28,867 nt of DNA from Sutterella sp. (GTDB lineage: Bacteria; Pseudomonadota; Gammaproteobacteria; Burkholderiales; Burkholderiaceae_F), in assembly GCA_019410445.1 (NCBI GenBank), contig DXSO01000001.1:1-28867 (forward strand). The letters run 5' to 3'. Every line of letters begins with the position of its first letter. The stretch's first letter is position 1. Under the pieces are notes generated by a model, which ran no database searches, was not told the origin of the DNA, and was given only the letters and a program-made list of their open reading frames with translations. A program made the position numbers and the translations under genes. This document shows, piece by piece, positions 13,419-21,172 of the stretch.

Positions 13419-14408
13419 ATGGCCAATACTGCACTCCTGAAGCCGACAACGGTTGAAGCCGTCGTCGACGAACAGAACCCCAATCTTGCCGTCATCACGC
13501 TCGAACCGTTCGAACGCGGCTATGGACACACGCTCGGCAACGCTTTGCGCCGCATCCTGTTGTCCTCCATGGTTGGTTACGCTCCGACTGAAGCTCAGAT
13601 CGTGGGCGTCGTGCACGAATACTCCCAGATCGATGGCGTCATTGAAGACGTGGTCGACATTTTGCTCAACCTCAAGGGAGTCGTGTTTAAGCTTGAAGGC
13701 GGTCGTGAAGACGTCATGCTGCGTCTGCAGAAGTCCGGTACCGGTCCTGTGACTGCTGGTGATTTTGATCTGCCGCACGATGTGTCGGTGCTCAACCCCG
13801 ATCACGTCATTGCCAATCTTTCCGGCGGTAAGCTTGATCTTCAGGTTCGCGTCGAAACTGGCCGTGGTTATCAGCCGGGTGATGTGCGTGCATTCCGTGA
13901 TGACTACTCCAAGCAGACGATCGGCCGCATCATTATGGATGCTAGCTTTTCGCCTGTTCGCCGCGTGGCTTATGCAGTGTCGGCTGCTCGTGTTGCTCAG
14001 CGCACTGACTTGGACAAGCTCGAAATGACCATCGAGACCAACGGTGTGATCAGTCCGGAAGACGCACTGCGCAACGCTGTGCATATTCTGCAGGATCAGC
14101 TCTCGGTCTTCGGTGCCATCAAGACGAACATTGAAGCCGAACAGCAGCCGCAGGAAGAAACTCCGCCGCCGCTCGATCCGATCCTCATGCGTCCGGTTGA
14201 CGTTCTCGAACTTACTGTTCGCAGCGCCAACTGCCTGAAGGCCGAAAACGTTTACTACATCGGCGATCTGATCCAGCGTACCGAGAACGAACTGCTCAAG
14301 ACGCCGAATCTGGGCCGCAAGTCCTTGAACGAAATCAAGGAAGTGCTCGCTTCCCACGGTTTGACGTTGGGTATGCGTCTCGAAAACTGGCCGCCTGCCA
14401 ACCTCTAA
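13419..14408 (+). CDS. rpoA: DNA-directed RNA polymerase subunit alpha
   Basis: The 329-residue protein has the assembly domain with EPFERGYGHTLGNALRRILLSSMVGYAPTEAQI (about 27-60) and SPVRRVAYAVSAARV. An acidic/proline-rich linker (around 240-250) follows, then the C-terminal domain with LTVRSANCLKAENVYYIGDL and LLKTPNLGRKSLNEIKEVLASHGLTLGMRLENWPPANL. Arg268 in VRSANC corresponds to the E. coli Arg265 that binds UP elements and activators such as CRP. The start follows AAGGAAC. In contrast to the usual compact alpha operon, 314 bases separate it from rpsD and 181 from rplQ. Confidence 0.99.
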   Translation: MANTALLKPTTVEAVVDEQNPNLAVITLEPFERGYGHTLGNALRRILLSSMVGYAPTEAQIVGVVHEYSQIDGVIEDVVDILLNLKGVVFKLEGGREDVMLRLQKSGTGPVTAGDFDLPHDVSVLNPDHVIANLSGGKLDLQVRVETGRGYQPGDVRAFRDDYSKQTIGRIIMDASFSPVRRVAYAVSAARVAQRTDLDKLEMTIETNGVISPEDALRNAVHILQDQLSVFGAIKTNIEAEQQPQEETPPPLDPILMRPVDVLELTVRSANCLKAENVYYIGDLIQRTENELLKTPNLGRKSLNEIKEVLASHGLTLGMRLENWPPANL

Positions 14409-14589
14409 TTCTTTTTAAAGCCCGCATTGTGCAAGAACGAAAATTTCCTGTAAAATGCGGGCCTTACTTTGTTTTAACTTCAGACCCGCCCGCCTTTTGT
14501 CTCTACCATGACAAAGGATCGAAGAGCTGGGGGAACGTTTCGCTGTTTACTGTGAAAACGTTCAAATAGACTCAAAAAGGAAAATCAAA
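14409..14589 (+). promoter_or_regulatory. Structured spacer between rpoA and rplQ with possible promoter
   Basis: GCCCGCATT (14420-14428) and AATGCGGGC (14454-14462) form a perfect 9-bp GC-rich stem over 25 nt, followed by the T-rich CTTACTTTGTTTT. The same stretch contains a -10-like TAAAAT (14451-14456) with a weak TTGTGC 18 bp upstream, so promoter and hairpin overlap. Downstream lie CCTTTTGTC/GACAAAGG with one bulge, and a perfect 8-bp stem GAACGTTT (14533-14540) / AAACGTTC (14556-14563), shortly before the rplQ ribosome-binding site AAGGA. It could be an attenuator, a promoter with a structured leader, or both. Confidence 0.45.
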
Positions 14590-14988
14590 ATGCGCCATCG
14601 TTCTGGTCTGCGTAAGCTCAATCGCACGAGCGCCCATCGCCTCGCCATGCTCCGTAACATGATGAATTCGCTGCTCGAGCACGAAGCCATCAAGACCACT
14701 GTGCCCAAGGCCAAGGAACTTCGCCGTGTTGTCGAGCCGATGATCACGCTTGCCAAGGTTGATACCGTGGCCAATCGTCGTCTCGCTTTCAATCGTTTGC
14801 GCAATCGCGCTATCGTGACCAAGCTCTTTGAAGTGCTCGGCCCGCGCTTTGCTAACCGCAATGGCGGCTATACCCGCATCCTGAAGATGGGTTTCCGCGT
14901 TGGTGACAATGCTCCCATGGCTTACATGGAACTCACCGAACGTGCTGAGGCCGTCGAAGAAGTCAAGGAAGAAAAGGCTGCTGAGTAA
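14590..14988 (+). CDS. rplQ: 50S ribosomal protein L17
   Basis: The 132-residue product begins MRHRSGLRKLNRTSAHRLAMLRNMMNSLLEHEAIKTTVPKAKELRRVVEPMITLAK, the L17 signature. It ends with RILKMGFRVGDNAPMAYMELTERAE and a short acidic/lysine tail. L17 lies near the peptide exit of the 50S subunit. It is preceded by AAAAGGAAAATC and is the last ribosomal gene. Two strong hairpins, including a canonical terminator, follow. Confidence 0.98.
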   Translation: MRHRSGLRKLNRTSAHRLAMLRNMMNSLLEHEAIKTTVPKAKELRRVVEPMITLAKVDTVANRRLAFNRLRNRAIVTKLFEVLGPRFANRNGGYTRILKMGFRVGDNAPMAYMELTERAEAVEEVKEEKAAE

Positions 14989-15014
14989 TCGGTTGCTTTT
15001 CGAGCTCTGATTTA

Positions 15015-15036
15015 TGCCGCGTCAAAAGGCGCGGCA
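15015..15036 (+). repeat. Hairpin before the rplQ terminator
   Basis: TGCCGCG (15015-15021) and CGCGGCA (15030-15036) pair perfectly over 7 bp with an 8-nt loop. It has no T-run of its own and sits 4 bases before the main terminator, so it may act with it or protect the 3' end of the mRNA. Confidence 0.6.
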
Positions 15037-15040
15037 GCAA

Positions 15041-15074
15041 AAACCGCCGAAGGTTGAACCTGCGGCGGTTTTTT
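15041..15074 (+). terminator. Rho-independent terminator of the ribosomal cluster, probably bidirectional
   Basis: AAACCGCCG (15041-15049) pairs with CGGCGGTTT (15063-15071), with an inner AGGT/ACCT extension, and is followed by a T-run ending at 15074. On the minus strand the same stem is followed by a run of T residues, so it can also end galE transcription, whose stop codon is at 15084-15086. Confidence 0.9.
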
Positions 15075-15083
15075 GTTACTTGG

Positions 15084-16097
15084 TTATTTGTGTTTTTGTG
15101 AGTGGAGTTGTTCGAATTTCCATCCGCTTGCACACATTTGCGCGATATCGTATTGCGCTTGCCAACCAAGCAATTTCTTTGCTTTTTCAGGACTGCACCA
15201 ATTAGCGGCGATATCGCCGGCACGTCGAGGCATGATCTTGTAGGGTAGTTTTTTCCCGCAAGCTTTTTCGAAGGCCTGAATGACTTCCAGAACGCTTGAA
15301 CCCCTGCCTGTCCCTAAATTGATTGCTTCCCAACCGAGATGATCAGCGGCGTAGGCCAAAGCCGCAGCGTGACCTCGAGCCAAATCCACAACATGGATGT
15401 AATCGCGAACACCGGTACCGTCAACAGTCGGATAATCGTTGCCAAAAACACGAATGCATTCAAGCTTGCCGGATGCCACACGTGCAACATAAGGCAAAAG
15501 GTTGTTGGGGATGCCGTTGGGATCTTCACCGATCAGACCGGATTCGTGAGCACCAATCGGGTTGAAATAGCGCAGACACACTGCAGTGAAACCAGGATCA
15601 GAGGCACACAGATCGCTCAAGATTTCCTCGATCATGAGTTTGGTGCGGCCGTATGGATTGGTTGGGGTGCCTGTGGGCATGTCTTCGGTAAGCGGAAGAG
15701 CCAGAGGTGTTCCATAGACTGTCGAAGAACTCGAGAAAATGAGCTTCGAAACATGGCATTGCTGCATCGCCTGCAGAAGAACAACGGTGCCGGCCACATT
15801 GTTTTCGTAATAAAGCAATGGTTTTTCGCAGGACTCTCCAACGGCTTTGAGTCCTGCGAAATGAATTACGGCTTCAATTGAGTGTTCTTTGAGAGTTGCG
15901 GTCAATTTTGCTTGATCGCGGATATCGCCTTCAATGAAAATCGGACGTTTTCCCGTGATGCGCTCAATGGCGTCGACAACCTCAACTTTGCTGTTGGAGA
16001 GATTGTCGTAAAGGATCGGCACATGACCTTCCTCAATGAGACACACGGCTGTGTGCGAGCCGATAAAGCCCGTACCCCCCGTCAGCAGTACGTTCAT
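15084..16097 (-). CDS. galE: UDP-glucose 4-epimerase
   Basis: The 337-residue extended short-chain dehydrogenase begins MNVLLTGGTGFIGSHTAV, with the NAD-binding GxxGxxG at residues 7-13. It has the catalytic Ser123-125 region (FSSSSTVYG) and the YxxxK pair Tyr149/Lys153 in NPYGRTKLM. The segments ENNVAGTVVLLQAM and RYFNPIGAHESGLIGEDPNGIPNNLLPYVARVA match GalE, which interconverts UDP-glucose and UDP-galactose for cell-surface polysaccharide or galactose use. The ATG is preceded on the minus strand by AAGGAGA. It starts 11 bases after the stop of the enoyl-CoA hydratase-like gene, so it is probably co-transcribed, although no functional link is obvious. It converges on rplQ. Confidence 0.95.
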   Translation of the reverse strand: MNVLLTGGTGFIGSHTAVCLIEEGHVPILYDNLSNSKVEVVDAIERITGKRPIFIEGDIRDQAKLTATLKEHSIEAVIHFAGLKAVGESCEKPLLYYENNVAGTVVLLQAMQQCHVSKLIFSSSSTVYGTPLALPLTEDMPTGTPTNPYGRTKLMIEEILSDLCASDPGFTAVCLRYFNPIGAHESGLIGEDPNGIPNNLLPYVARVASGKLECIRVFGNDYPTVDGTGVRDYIHVVDLARGHAAALAYAADHLGWEAINLGTGRGSSVLEVIQAFEKACGKKLPYKIMPRRAGDIAANWCSPEKAKKLLGWQAQYDIAQMCASGWKFEQLHSQKHK

Positions 16098-16108
16098 GCA
16101 TTGTCTCC

Positions 16109-16864
16109 TTAGTCAAGGTTGGGCTTGCGGCCTTCAAGAAAGGCACTGCATGCCTCCTTGGCAGCTGCAGTGGCAGCGGCAGCTTCAAAGGCAGCTGCTT
16201 CACGATCACGCACTGCCTGGATATGTTCGGTCATGGCACAGCGAAGAAGTTTTTTACTTGCTTGAACCGCCACTGTCGAGAGTTTTGCAAGACGTTGGGC
16301 GCGTGCCAGTGTTTGAGCGCGTACGACATCGTCGGCAAAGACGGCGCTGACAATGCCCATCTGCAGAGCTTCTTGAGCCGTGATCGGTTCGGACAAAAGA
16401 ATTTTTTCAGCGGCTTTATGCAAGCCCGCCGCAGCCACAGCAAGGTATGAAACACCGAAGCGAGGCGTCAGCCCCAAAGCAGTAAAGGGTAGGGAGAAGA
16501 GGCTGCTTGCGCCGGCGTAAACCAGATCACAGTAGTACAGAATCGTTGTGCCGAAGCCAACGCAGGGACCTTCAACACAAGCCACAACGGGCTTATTCAT
16601 CGACTGCATCTGAGTGATGAATTGACCGGCTGGAGTATCGGCTGCTGCGCTGGGATTTTCCAACTGCTCTTTTAGGTCGCCGCCGGCGCAGAAAATTCCG
16701 GGCTGCGCAACGATCAAAACAACGCGAACGTCGTCATTGGCGTCGGCCTTTTTCAGAATGTCGGTGAATTCTTCGAGCGTTTTGGCATCAAGCGTATTTC
16801 GTTTGGCCGGACGCGAGATTTCAACGGTGAGAACGTGTTGTTCAAGAAGTTGATTCAAAGACAT
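16109..16864 (-). CDS. Enoyl-CoA hydratase/isomerase family protein
   Basis: The 251-residue crotonase-fold protein (MSLNQLLEQHVLTVEISRPAKRNTLD) has the first oxyanion-hole motif GIFCAGGDL (56-64) and the second, GPCVGFGTT (99-107), which together bind an acyl-CoA thioester. The loop that normally carries the catalytic glutamate of hydratases reads SLPFTALGLTPRFGVSYL: Phe127 lies where the hydratase Glu144 is expected, and Arg135 where isomerases such as PaaG or ECI2 have an acid. The reaction is therefore uncertain. The start at 16864 is chosen because AAGGA lies 8 bases upstream and family homology begins there. It lies 19 bases downstream of the Pat-like gene and 11 bases upstream of galE. 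Confidence 0.85.
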   Translation of the reverse strand: MSLNQLLEQHVLTVEISRPAKRNTLDAKTLEEFTDILKKADANDDVRVVLIVAQPGIFCAGGDLKEQLENPSAAADTPAGQFITQMQSMNKPVVACVEGPCVGFGTTILYYCDLVYAGASSLFSLPFTALGLTPRFGVSYLAVAAAGLHKAAEKILLSEPITAQEALQMGIVSAVFADDVVRAQTLARAQRLAKLSTVAVQASKKLLRCAMTEHIQAVRDREAAAFEAAAATAAAKEACSAFLEGRKPNLD

Positions 16865-16883
16865 GAAGAGAGTCCTTACGACA

Positions 16884-19592
16884 TTAGTTTTGTTTTTTAT
16901 GAGTCGCTTCAGAAAATTCAAGCGAATAAATGAGCATTGTGGCGTCCTGCGGGCAATCGGCGGCTCTGTATCCGCGGCGGCTCATGAGGCTGGCCATGGC
17001 ATCATTGCCTTTCAGAACCCAACCGGAGAGCTTTTTGGCTCCTCGGGCACGGGCTTCATTTTCGAGCTTTTGCATCAGAATGGAGCCAAACCCGGCACGC
17101 TGGAACTTGTCTTCGACGACGATCCCGAATTCGGCCGTGTCGCTGTCAGGAGCTTTGGTGATGCGTCCGACAGCATGAATTTCCGGGCGTTCGATTGAGG
17201 CACCCGCATCCGTAATGACGAAGGCAGCTTCGCGTTCACGGTCAAAGTCGGTAAAGGCGATGATTTCATTATCGGTGACATCCGCTGCATCTTTGTGAAA
17301 GCGCAGGTAGGCACTTTTTTGGGAAAGACGCTGCAGTAGTCGCTTCTCAGCGGCAAAATCTTCGGGACGGATACTGCGAATGCGCATCAGCCCATTGCGG
17401 CTCGGGAATTCTTCCGATTGCATCAGTGGTGCCGGTGCGGCCAACATGTGAGAGTAGACGGCGTCCGGAGTCTCGCTTCTTGAGCACAACGAAACGCAGG
17501 CATCCAGTGAGAGCGTTTGACGATCATCGAGGACCAGGGGATTGATTGTCAGTTCCGCTACTGCCGGCAATTCGCACAAAAGAGCAGAGATTCGAAGAAG
17601 GGTTTCAATCAGTGCATCTTCATTGGCCGCAGGCATTCCGCGGAAGCGTCCGAAAGCTTTGTAAACGGCATGGCGACGGATTAAGTTTCGTGCCAACGGT
17701 TCGGTAAGCGGCACCAATTCCACAGTGCGTTCGGTGAAGATTTCCCCAGTGCGGCCGCCTGCAGAAAAACTGATGCTGGCTCCCCAGACAGGATCAGTGC
17801 TGGCACGGATGGCTACTTCACGCAATCGTTCGCTGTTTGCCATTTTTTGAACGAAAACGCCGTTAAAGAGTGCCATGGGAGCACGTTCGGCACAACGACT
17901 GCGTATCGTATTGAAGGCATCACGAACTTCGGATTCTGACAGCAGATTGAGAATTACGCCGCCGGTATCGGTTTTGTGTGCAATACCTTCGGCTGAGATT
18001 TTGACAGCCATGGGAAAGCCGATGCGTCGGGCAGCCGCGGCGGCTTCGGCTTCGTTTTTAGCAAAGGTACAAAGCAGAGAAGAGATACCGAAGCTTTGCA
18101 GTAATTCGGCAGTTTCTTTTTCCGTAAGAATGTGTCGCTGAGCAGATTTGGCCGTTCGGATAATACGACGGGCGGCTTCCAGATCCGGAGATCCGGCAGT
18201 AAGGGTTTCGGAAGGTGCGGTGAGATGCTGTTCTTTGAGCTGCTCGTAGCGAGCCAGATTTGCGAAGGCTCGCATTCCCAATTCCGGAGTGCTGATGCAG
18301 GGCAGATTGCATCGCTTGAAGGCTTCCCGCATCAGATCTTCTGCATACGGAGCCGCCCAACAGATGATGACGGGCTTGAAAGAATCTTTTGCAGCGTTGG
18401 CCAACAATTGTGCAGTCCGTGGCGTTGCGTTGACGGCAGTGGGTGCGAGTGTAACGATGACTCCGTCAACGTTGTCGTCGCAAAGACATGCACGCAATGC
18501 CTGCGCGAAAAGTTCGGCATCCGCGTCGGCGGCAATTGCCAACGGATTGCTGACGTTGGTTTTGGAGCTGCAGATTTTGACAAGCGTTTTTTCGGTATCA
18601 ACTGAAAAGTCGGCTAGCTCAATGTTTTGGGCGTCGGCGGCATCGGCCGTAAGCAGGGCAAATCCCAGTCCGGTGCACAACATGGCCAAGCGGCCGGTGC
18701 GAGGATTTTTCTTCGTACAAAAGACTTCCAGTGTTGTGACGAATTCTTCAAGGCGATCGCAGCGAATGGCTCCAGCCCGAGCAATTGCCGCGTCAAAAAC
18801 AGCTTCATCGCTTGCCGGTGTCGCCAAGCGAGACGAGGCCAGGCGGCGTGCGTTGCTGCCGCGACCGGCTTTGAGCACAACGACCGGTTTTTGCCGAACG
18901 GCGCTTCTCAGGGCCGAAAAGAAGCTGCGCGGATGTCGAACCGCTTCGACATGCAACGCAATAATCTCCGTTTGCGGATCGGCTGCTAAAAAATCGATCA
19001 TTTCGGCTAGCGAAACTTCGCTTTCCAACCCCGAAGAGATGACAGTGGAAAAACCGATACCCGAGCGAGAGGCATATTCAAGTACGGAAGCGGTAACGGC
19101 ACCGGACTGACACAAAAGTCCGATGCTTCCGGCTTGAGCGAGCCGAGGCCAGTAACTGACATTCAGACCGATGCTCGGGCGCATGATGCCCATTGAGTCA
19201 GGCCCGATCAGACGAATGCCGGCTTCTTTGGCCAGAGTGGAAACATGTTCTCGCCAATGTCGATCCGATGTCAGCGCCTCATCTCCGGGAGTGACCAGTA
19301 CGTTGGGTATGCCGAGTTTTTTACATTCTTTGAGAATCCCTTCAATTTTTGAGGAGGGTGTGGCAATGACCGCCAGATCAATCTTGGCGGGTACTTCCGA
19401 TAAAGACGGCCAGCAGGACGTTACGCCGATGTACTTGTATTTGGGGTTGACAGGGTATGCGTCATGAATGCGCCTGCCGTTCATCACGCCGCTCCAAACA
19501 TAAGTGCCGCGGCTTCCGGGGCGGTCGCTGGCGCCGATGACGGCAACGGCTTTCGGATTGAAGGCTGAAGAAAGACTGTGCTGAATATCCAT
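16884..19592 (-). CDS. Pat-like protein: NDP-forming acyl-CoA synthetase-type domains fused to GNAT acetyltransferase
   Basis: The 902-residue protein has a CoA-binding Rossmann domain (NPKAVAVIGASDRPGSRG, about 12-29) and a succinyl-CoA-ligase-like domain (LLCQSGAVTASVLEYASRSGIGFS). A central ATP-grasp domain lies around 475-690 (for example GFPMAVKISAEGIAHKTDTGGV), and a C-terminal GNAT domain from about 735 carries the acetyl-CoA-binding QRAGFG near residue 831. The architecture matches the Salmonella protein lysine acetyltransferase Pat (YfiQ/PatZ), which inactivates acetyl-CoA synthetase. The phosphorylatable histidine of active ADP-forming synthetases is Arg here (SSRLATPASD, about 255), fitting a regulatory acetyltransferase. 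ATG 19592 is preferred over an in-frame TTG at 19610; neither has a clear ribosome-binding site. Confidence 0.9.
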   Translation of the reverse strand: MDIQHSLSSAFNPKAVAVIGASDRPGSRGTYVWSGVMNGRRIHDAYPVNPKYKYIGVTSCWPSLSEVPAKIDLAVIATPSSKIEGILKECKKLGIPNVLVTPGDEALTSDRHWREHVSTLAKEAGIRLIGPDSMGIMRPSIGLNVSYWPRLAQAGSIGLLCQSGAVTASVLEYASRSGIGFSTVISSGLESEVSLAEMIDFLAADPQTEIIALHVEAVRHPRSFFSALRSAVRQKPVVVLKAGRGSNARRLASSRLATPASDEAVFDAAIARAGAIRCDRLEEFVTTLEVFCTKKNPRTGRLAMLCTGLGFALLTADAADAQNIELADFSVDTEKTLVKICSSKTNVSNPLAIAADADAELFAQALRACLCDDNVDGVIVTLAPTAVNATPRTAQLLANAAKDSFKPVIICWAAPYAEDLMREAFKRCNLPCISTPELGMRAFANLARYEQLKEQHLTAPSETLTAGSPDLEAARRIIRTAKSAQRHILTEKETAELLQSFGISSLLCTFAKNEAEAAAAARRIGFPMAVKISAEGIAHKTDTGGVILNLLSESEVRDAFNTIRSRCAERAPMALFNGVFVQKMANSERLREVAIRASTDPVWGASISFSAGGRTGEIFTERTVELVPLTEPLARNLIRRHAVYKAFGRFRGMPAANEDALIETLLRISALLCELPAVAELTINPLVLDDRQTLSLDACVSLCSRSETPDAVYSHMLAAPAPLMQSEEFPSRNGLMRIRSIRPEDFAAEKRLLQRLSQKSAYLRFHKDAADVTDNEIIAFTDFDREREAAFVITDAGASIERPEIHAVGRITKAPDSDTAEFGIVVEDKFQRAGFGSILMQKLENEARARGAKKLSGWVLKGNDAMASLMSRRGYRAADCPQDATMLIYSLEFSEATHKKQN

Positions 19593-19675
19593 GGCAGAAC
19601 ACGAAGACAAAAGACAAGCAAACGCGAGGAATCGTCAAGCAGAACGCGCCGCAATTTCCTATCATTGGCGAAGGC

Positions 19676-20011
19676 TTGATTTTAACCGCTGAAGACTTGG
19701 AACTCTTGGATTTCGCAACGGCATCCCTGTTGTCGGTCTGTTCGGCCGGTAAAAATATTTGTCAAAAAATGCATCAGAAAGAACAATTGAATACGTTGCC
19801 GCCCAAACGATGGCTGAAGGCTGACGGAAGTACGGTTTCCTGTACTGAAAAAGTGAAGGTGCTTGAGGAGAATTGGCAGGAGGTCAAGGCATTGCTCCAG
19901 GATGTGTTGGATGATGCCGTTTTGATGGGCTGCACCCAAGAGCAGGTCAAGAGCGAGTACAAACGTTTGATAGATGCGCTCGAGTGCGGATTTCAGGAAC
20001 AGAAGTCATGA
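19676..20011 (+). CDS. Small conserved hypothetical protein (betaproteobacterial type)
   Basis: The 111-residue product has a basic/polar middle (LPPKRWLKADGSTVSCTEKVKVLEENWQEVKALLQDVLDDAVLMGCTQEQVKSEYKRLID). This resembles a family of small uncharacterised proteins I recall from Burkholderiales, with the pattern W..DGT.VSC.EK.KVL.EN.EE......D..EDA.LMGC...QV. It looks helical, with no membrane segment or known catalytic motif. The apparent start is TTG at 19676 behind GAAGG. It could instead start at the internal ATG of MHQKEQL, which would remove an unusual N-terminus. It is divergent from the Pat-like gene, with an 83-base intergenic region. Function unknown. Confidence 0.6.
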   Translation: MILTAEDLELLDFATASLLSVCSAGKNICQKMHQKEQLNTLPPKRWLKADGSTVSCTEKVKVLEENWQEVKALLQDVLDDAVLMGCTQEQVKSEYKRLIDALECGFQEQKS

Positions 20012-20135
20012 GACTTTTTCGTTGCTTTTCGCTTGTTTTAGGCAATCAAACGCATTTTGAGCAGACGGATAATTTCTTTGACCGACACCGATCTGAATGA
20101 GACGTGCCGAGGATCAGCGTAAGGAGGCAAAGAAC

Positions 20136-21074
20136 GTGTGTGATAAGGACAAGATGAGTCAAGCGCCTGTGGTCGCCTGCAAGCGTGTGGGGCAGGATGC
20201 TCCGGGAGCCAAGGCTAAAGTTTATTTTTCACGCCGAATTGATGCGCAAAGTTTGATTGCACTTTATGAGCGCATCAATGAGGGGATTTACGGCAAGGTC
20301 GCCATCAAGCTGCATACGGGGGAAAAGCACGGCCCCAATATTCTGCCGCGCGAGATGGTTCAGGCGTTTCAGAAAACGGTGCCCGACTCGACCATCGTGG
20401 AGACGAATACCCTTTATCAGGGTGACCGCTATACGACCCAGCAGCACTTGGAAACGCTTAAGGTCAATGGATGGACATTTTGTCCGGTGGATATCATGGA
20501 TGCCGAAGGTACGGTCAATTTGCCCGTGCGCGGTGGTAAGCACTTCAAAGAAGTCTCCATGGGCGGACACATCGTCGATTATGACTCTATGATCGTACTT
20601 ACCCACTTCAAGGGGCACGCCATGGGCGGTTTCGGCGGTTCAATGAAAAACATCGCCATCGGTTGTGCAGACGGGCGTATCGGAAAGGCTCAGGTTCACG
20701 CGATTGATGATGTTTCAAAACCTTGGGATCAGTGGCCGGCCAAGGAACGGTTGATGGAAACGATGGCAGAGTCCGCCAAGGCCGTGATCGACTATTTCGG
20801 CAAACATATCGTTTATATCAATGTGATGCGGCGTATGTCTGTGGACTGTGACTGCGCAGGAACTGCGGCGGCCGAACCCACCATTGAGGATGTCGGTATT
20901 TTGGCCTCCACGGATATTTTGGCTATTGACCAAGCGTGTGTTGACTTGGTGTATGCAACACCGCACAACCATGATCTGGTGGAACGCATTGAGTCTCGTG
21001 TGGGAATGCATCAGCTGACGGCTATGCGTGAACTCAAAATGGGAAGTGATCGCTACGTGTTGATTGAAGTGTAA
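20136..21074 (+). CDS. DUF362 (COG2768-type) protein lacking ferredoxin motifs
   Basis: The 312-residue protein has the DUF362 pattern: KVAIKLHTGEKHGPNILPREMV (54-75), ETNTLYQGDRYTT, the central SMIVLTHFKGHAMGGFGGSMKNIAIGC (151-177), and a C-terminal part with VDCDCAG (236-242) and DILAIDQACVDLVY. Related proteins are often annotated as iron-sulfur centre proteins because many carry two CxxCxxCxxxCP ferredoxin motifs. These are absent here, leaving only scattered cysteines and the DCDC motif. The role is unknown. The start is set at GTG 20136 because a perfect AAGGAGG lies 9 bases upstream (20121-20127). It is transcribed towards the 23-bp inverted repeat. Confidence 0.85.
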   Translation: MCDKDKMSQAPVVACKRVGQDAPGAKAKVYFSRRIDAQSLIALYERINEGIYGKVAIKLHTGEKHGPNILPREMVQAFQKTVPDSTIVETNTLYQGDRYTTQQHLETLKVNGWTFCPVDIMDAEGTVNLPVRGGKHFKEVSMGGHIVDYDSMIVLTHFKGHAMGGFGGSMKNIAIGCADGRIGKAQVHAIDDVSKPWDQWPAKERLMETMAESAKAVIDYFGKHIVYINVMRRMSVDCDCAGTAAAEPTIEDVGILASTDILAIDQACVDLVYATPHNHDLVERIESRVGMHQLTAMRELKMGSDRYVLIEV

Positions 21075-21093
21075 GACGCGATATCAAGATGCG

Positions 21094-21140
21094 GCACACA
21101 ACGAAAACGCCCGTTTTAAACGGGCGTTTTCGTTGTGTGC
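21094..21140. terminator. 23-bp perfect inverted repeat, bidirectional terminator
   Basis: Arms at 21094-21116 and 21118-21140 are perfectly complementary over 23 bp around a single central base. The core is CGAAAACGCCCGTTT and its complement, so each strand has a GC-rich stem (CGCCCG/CGGGCG) followed by a TTTT run. It lies between the convergent DUF362 and DUF1801 genes and should terminate both. Its length beyond a normal terminator is unusual. Confidence 0.88.
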
Positions 21141-21172
21141 GAAGCTAAGCAAAGAAGCTTTGCGTTGCCGAT

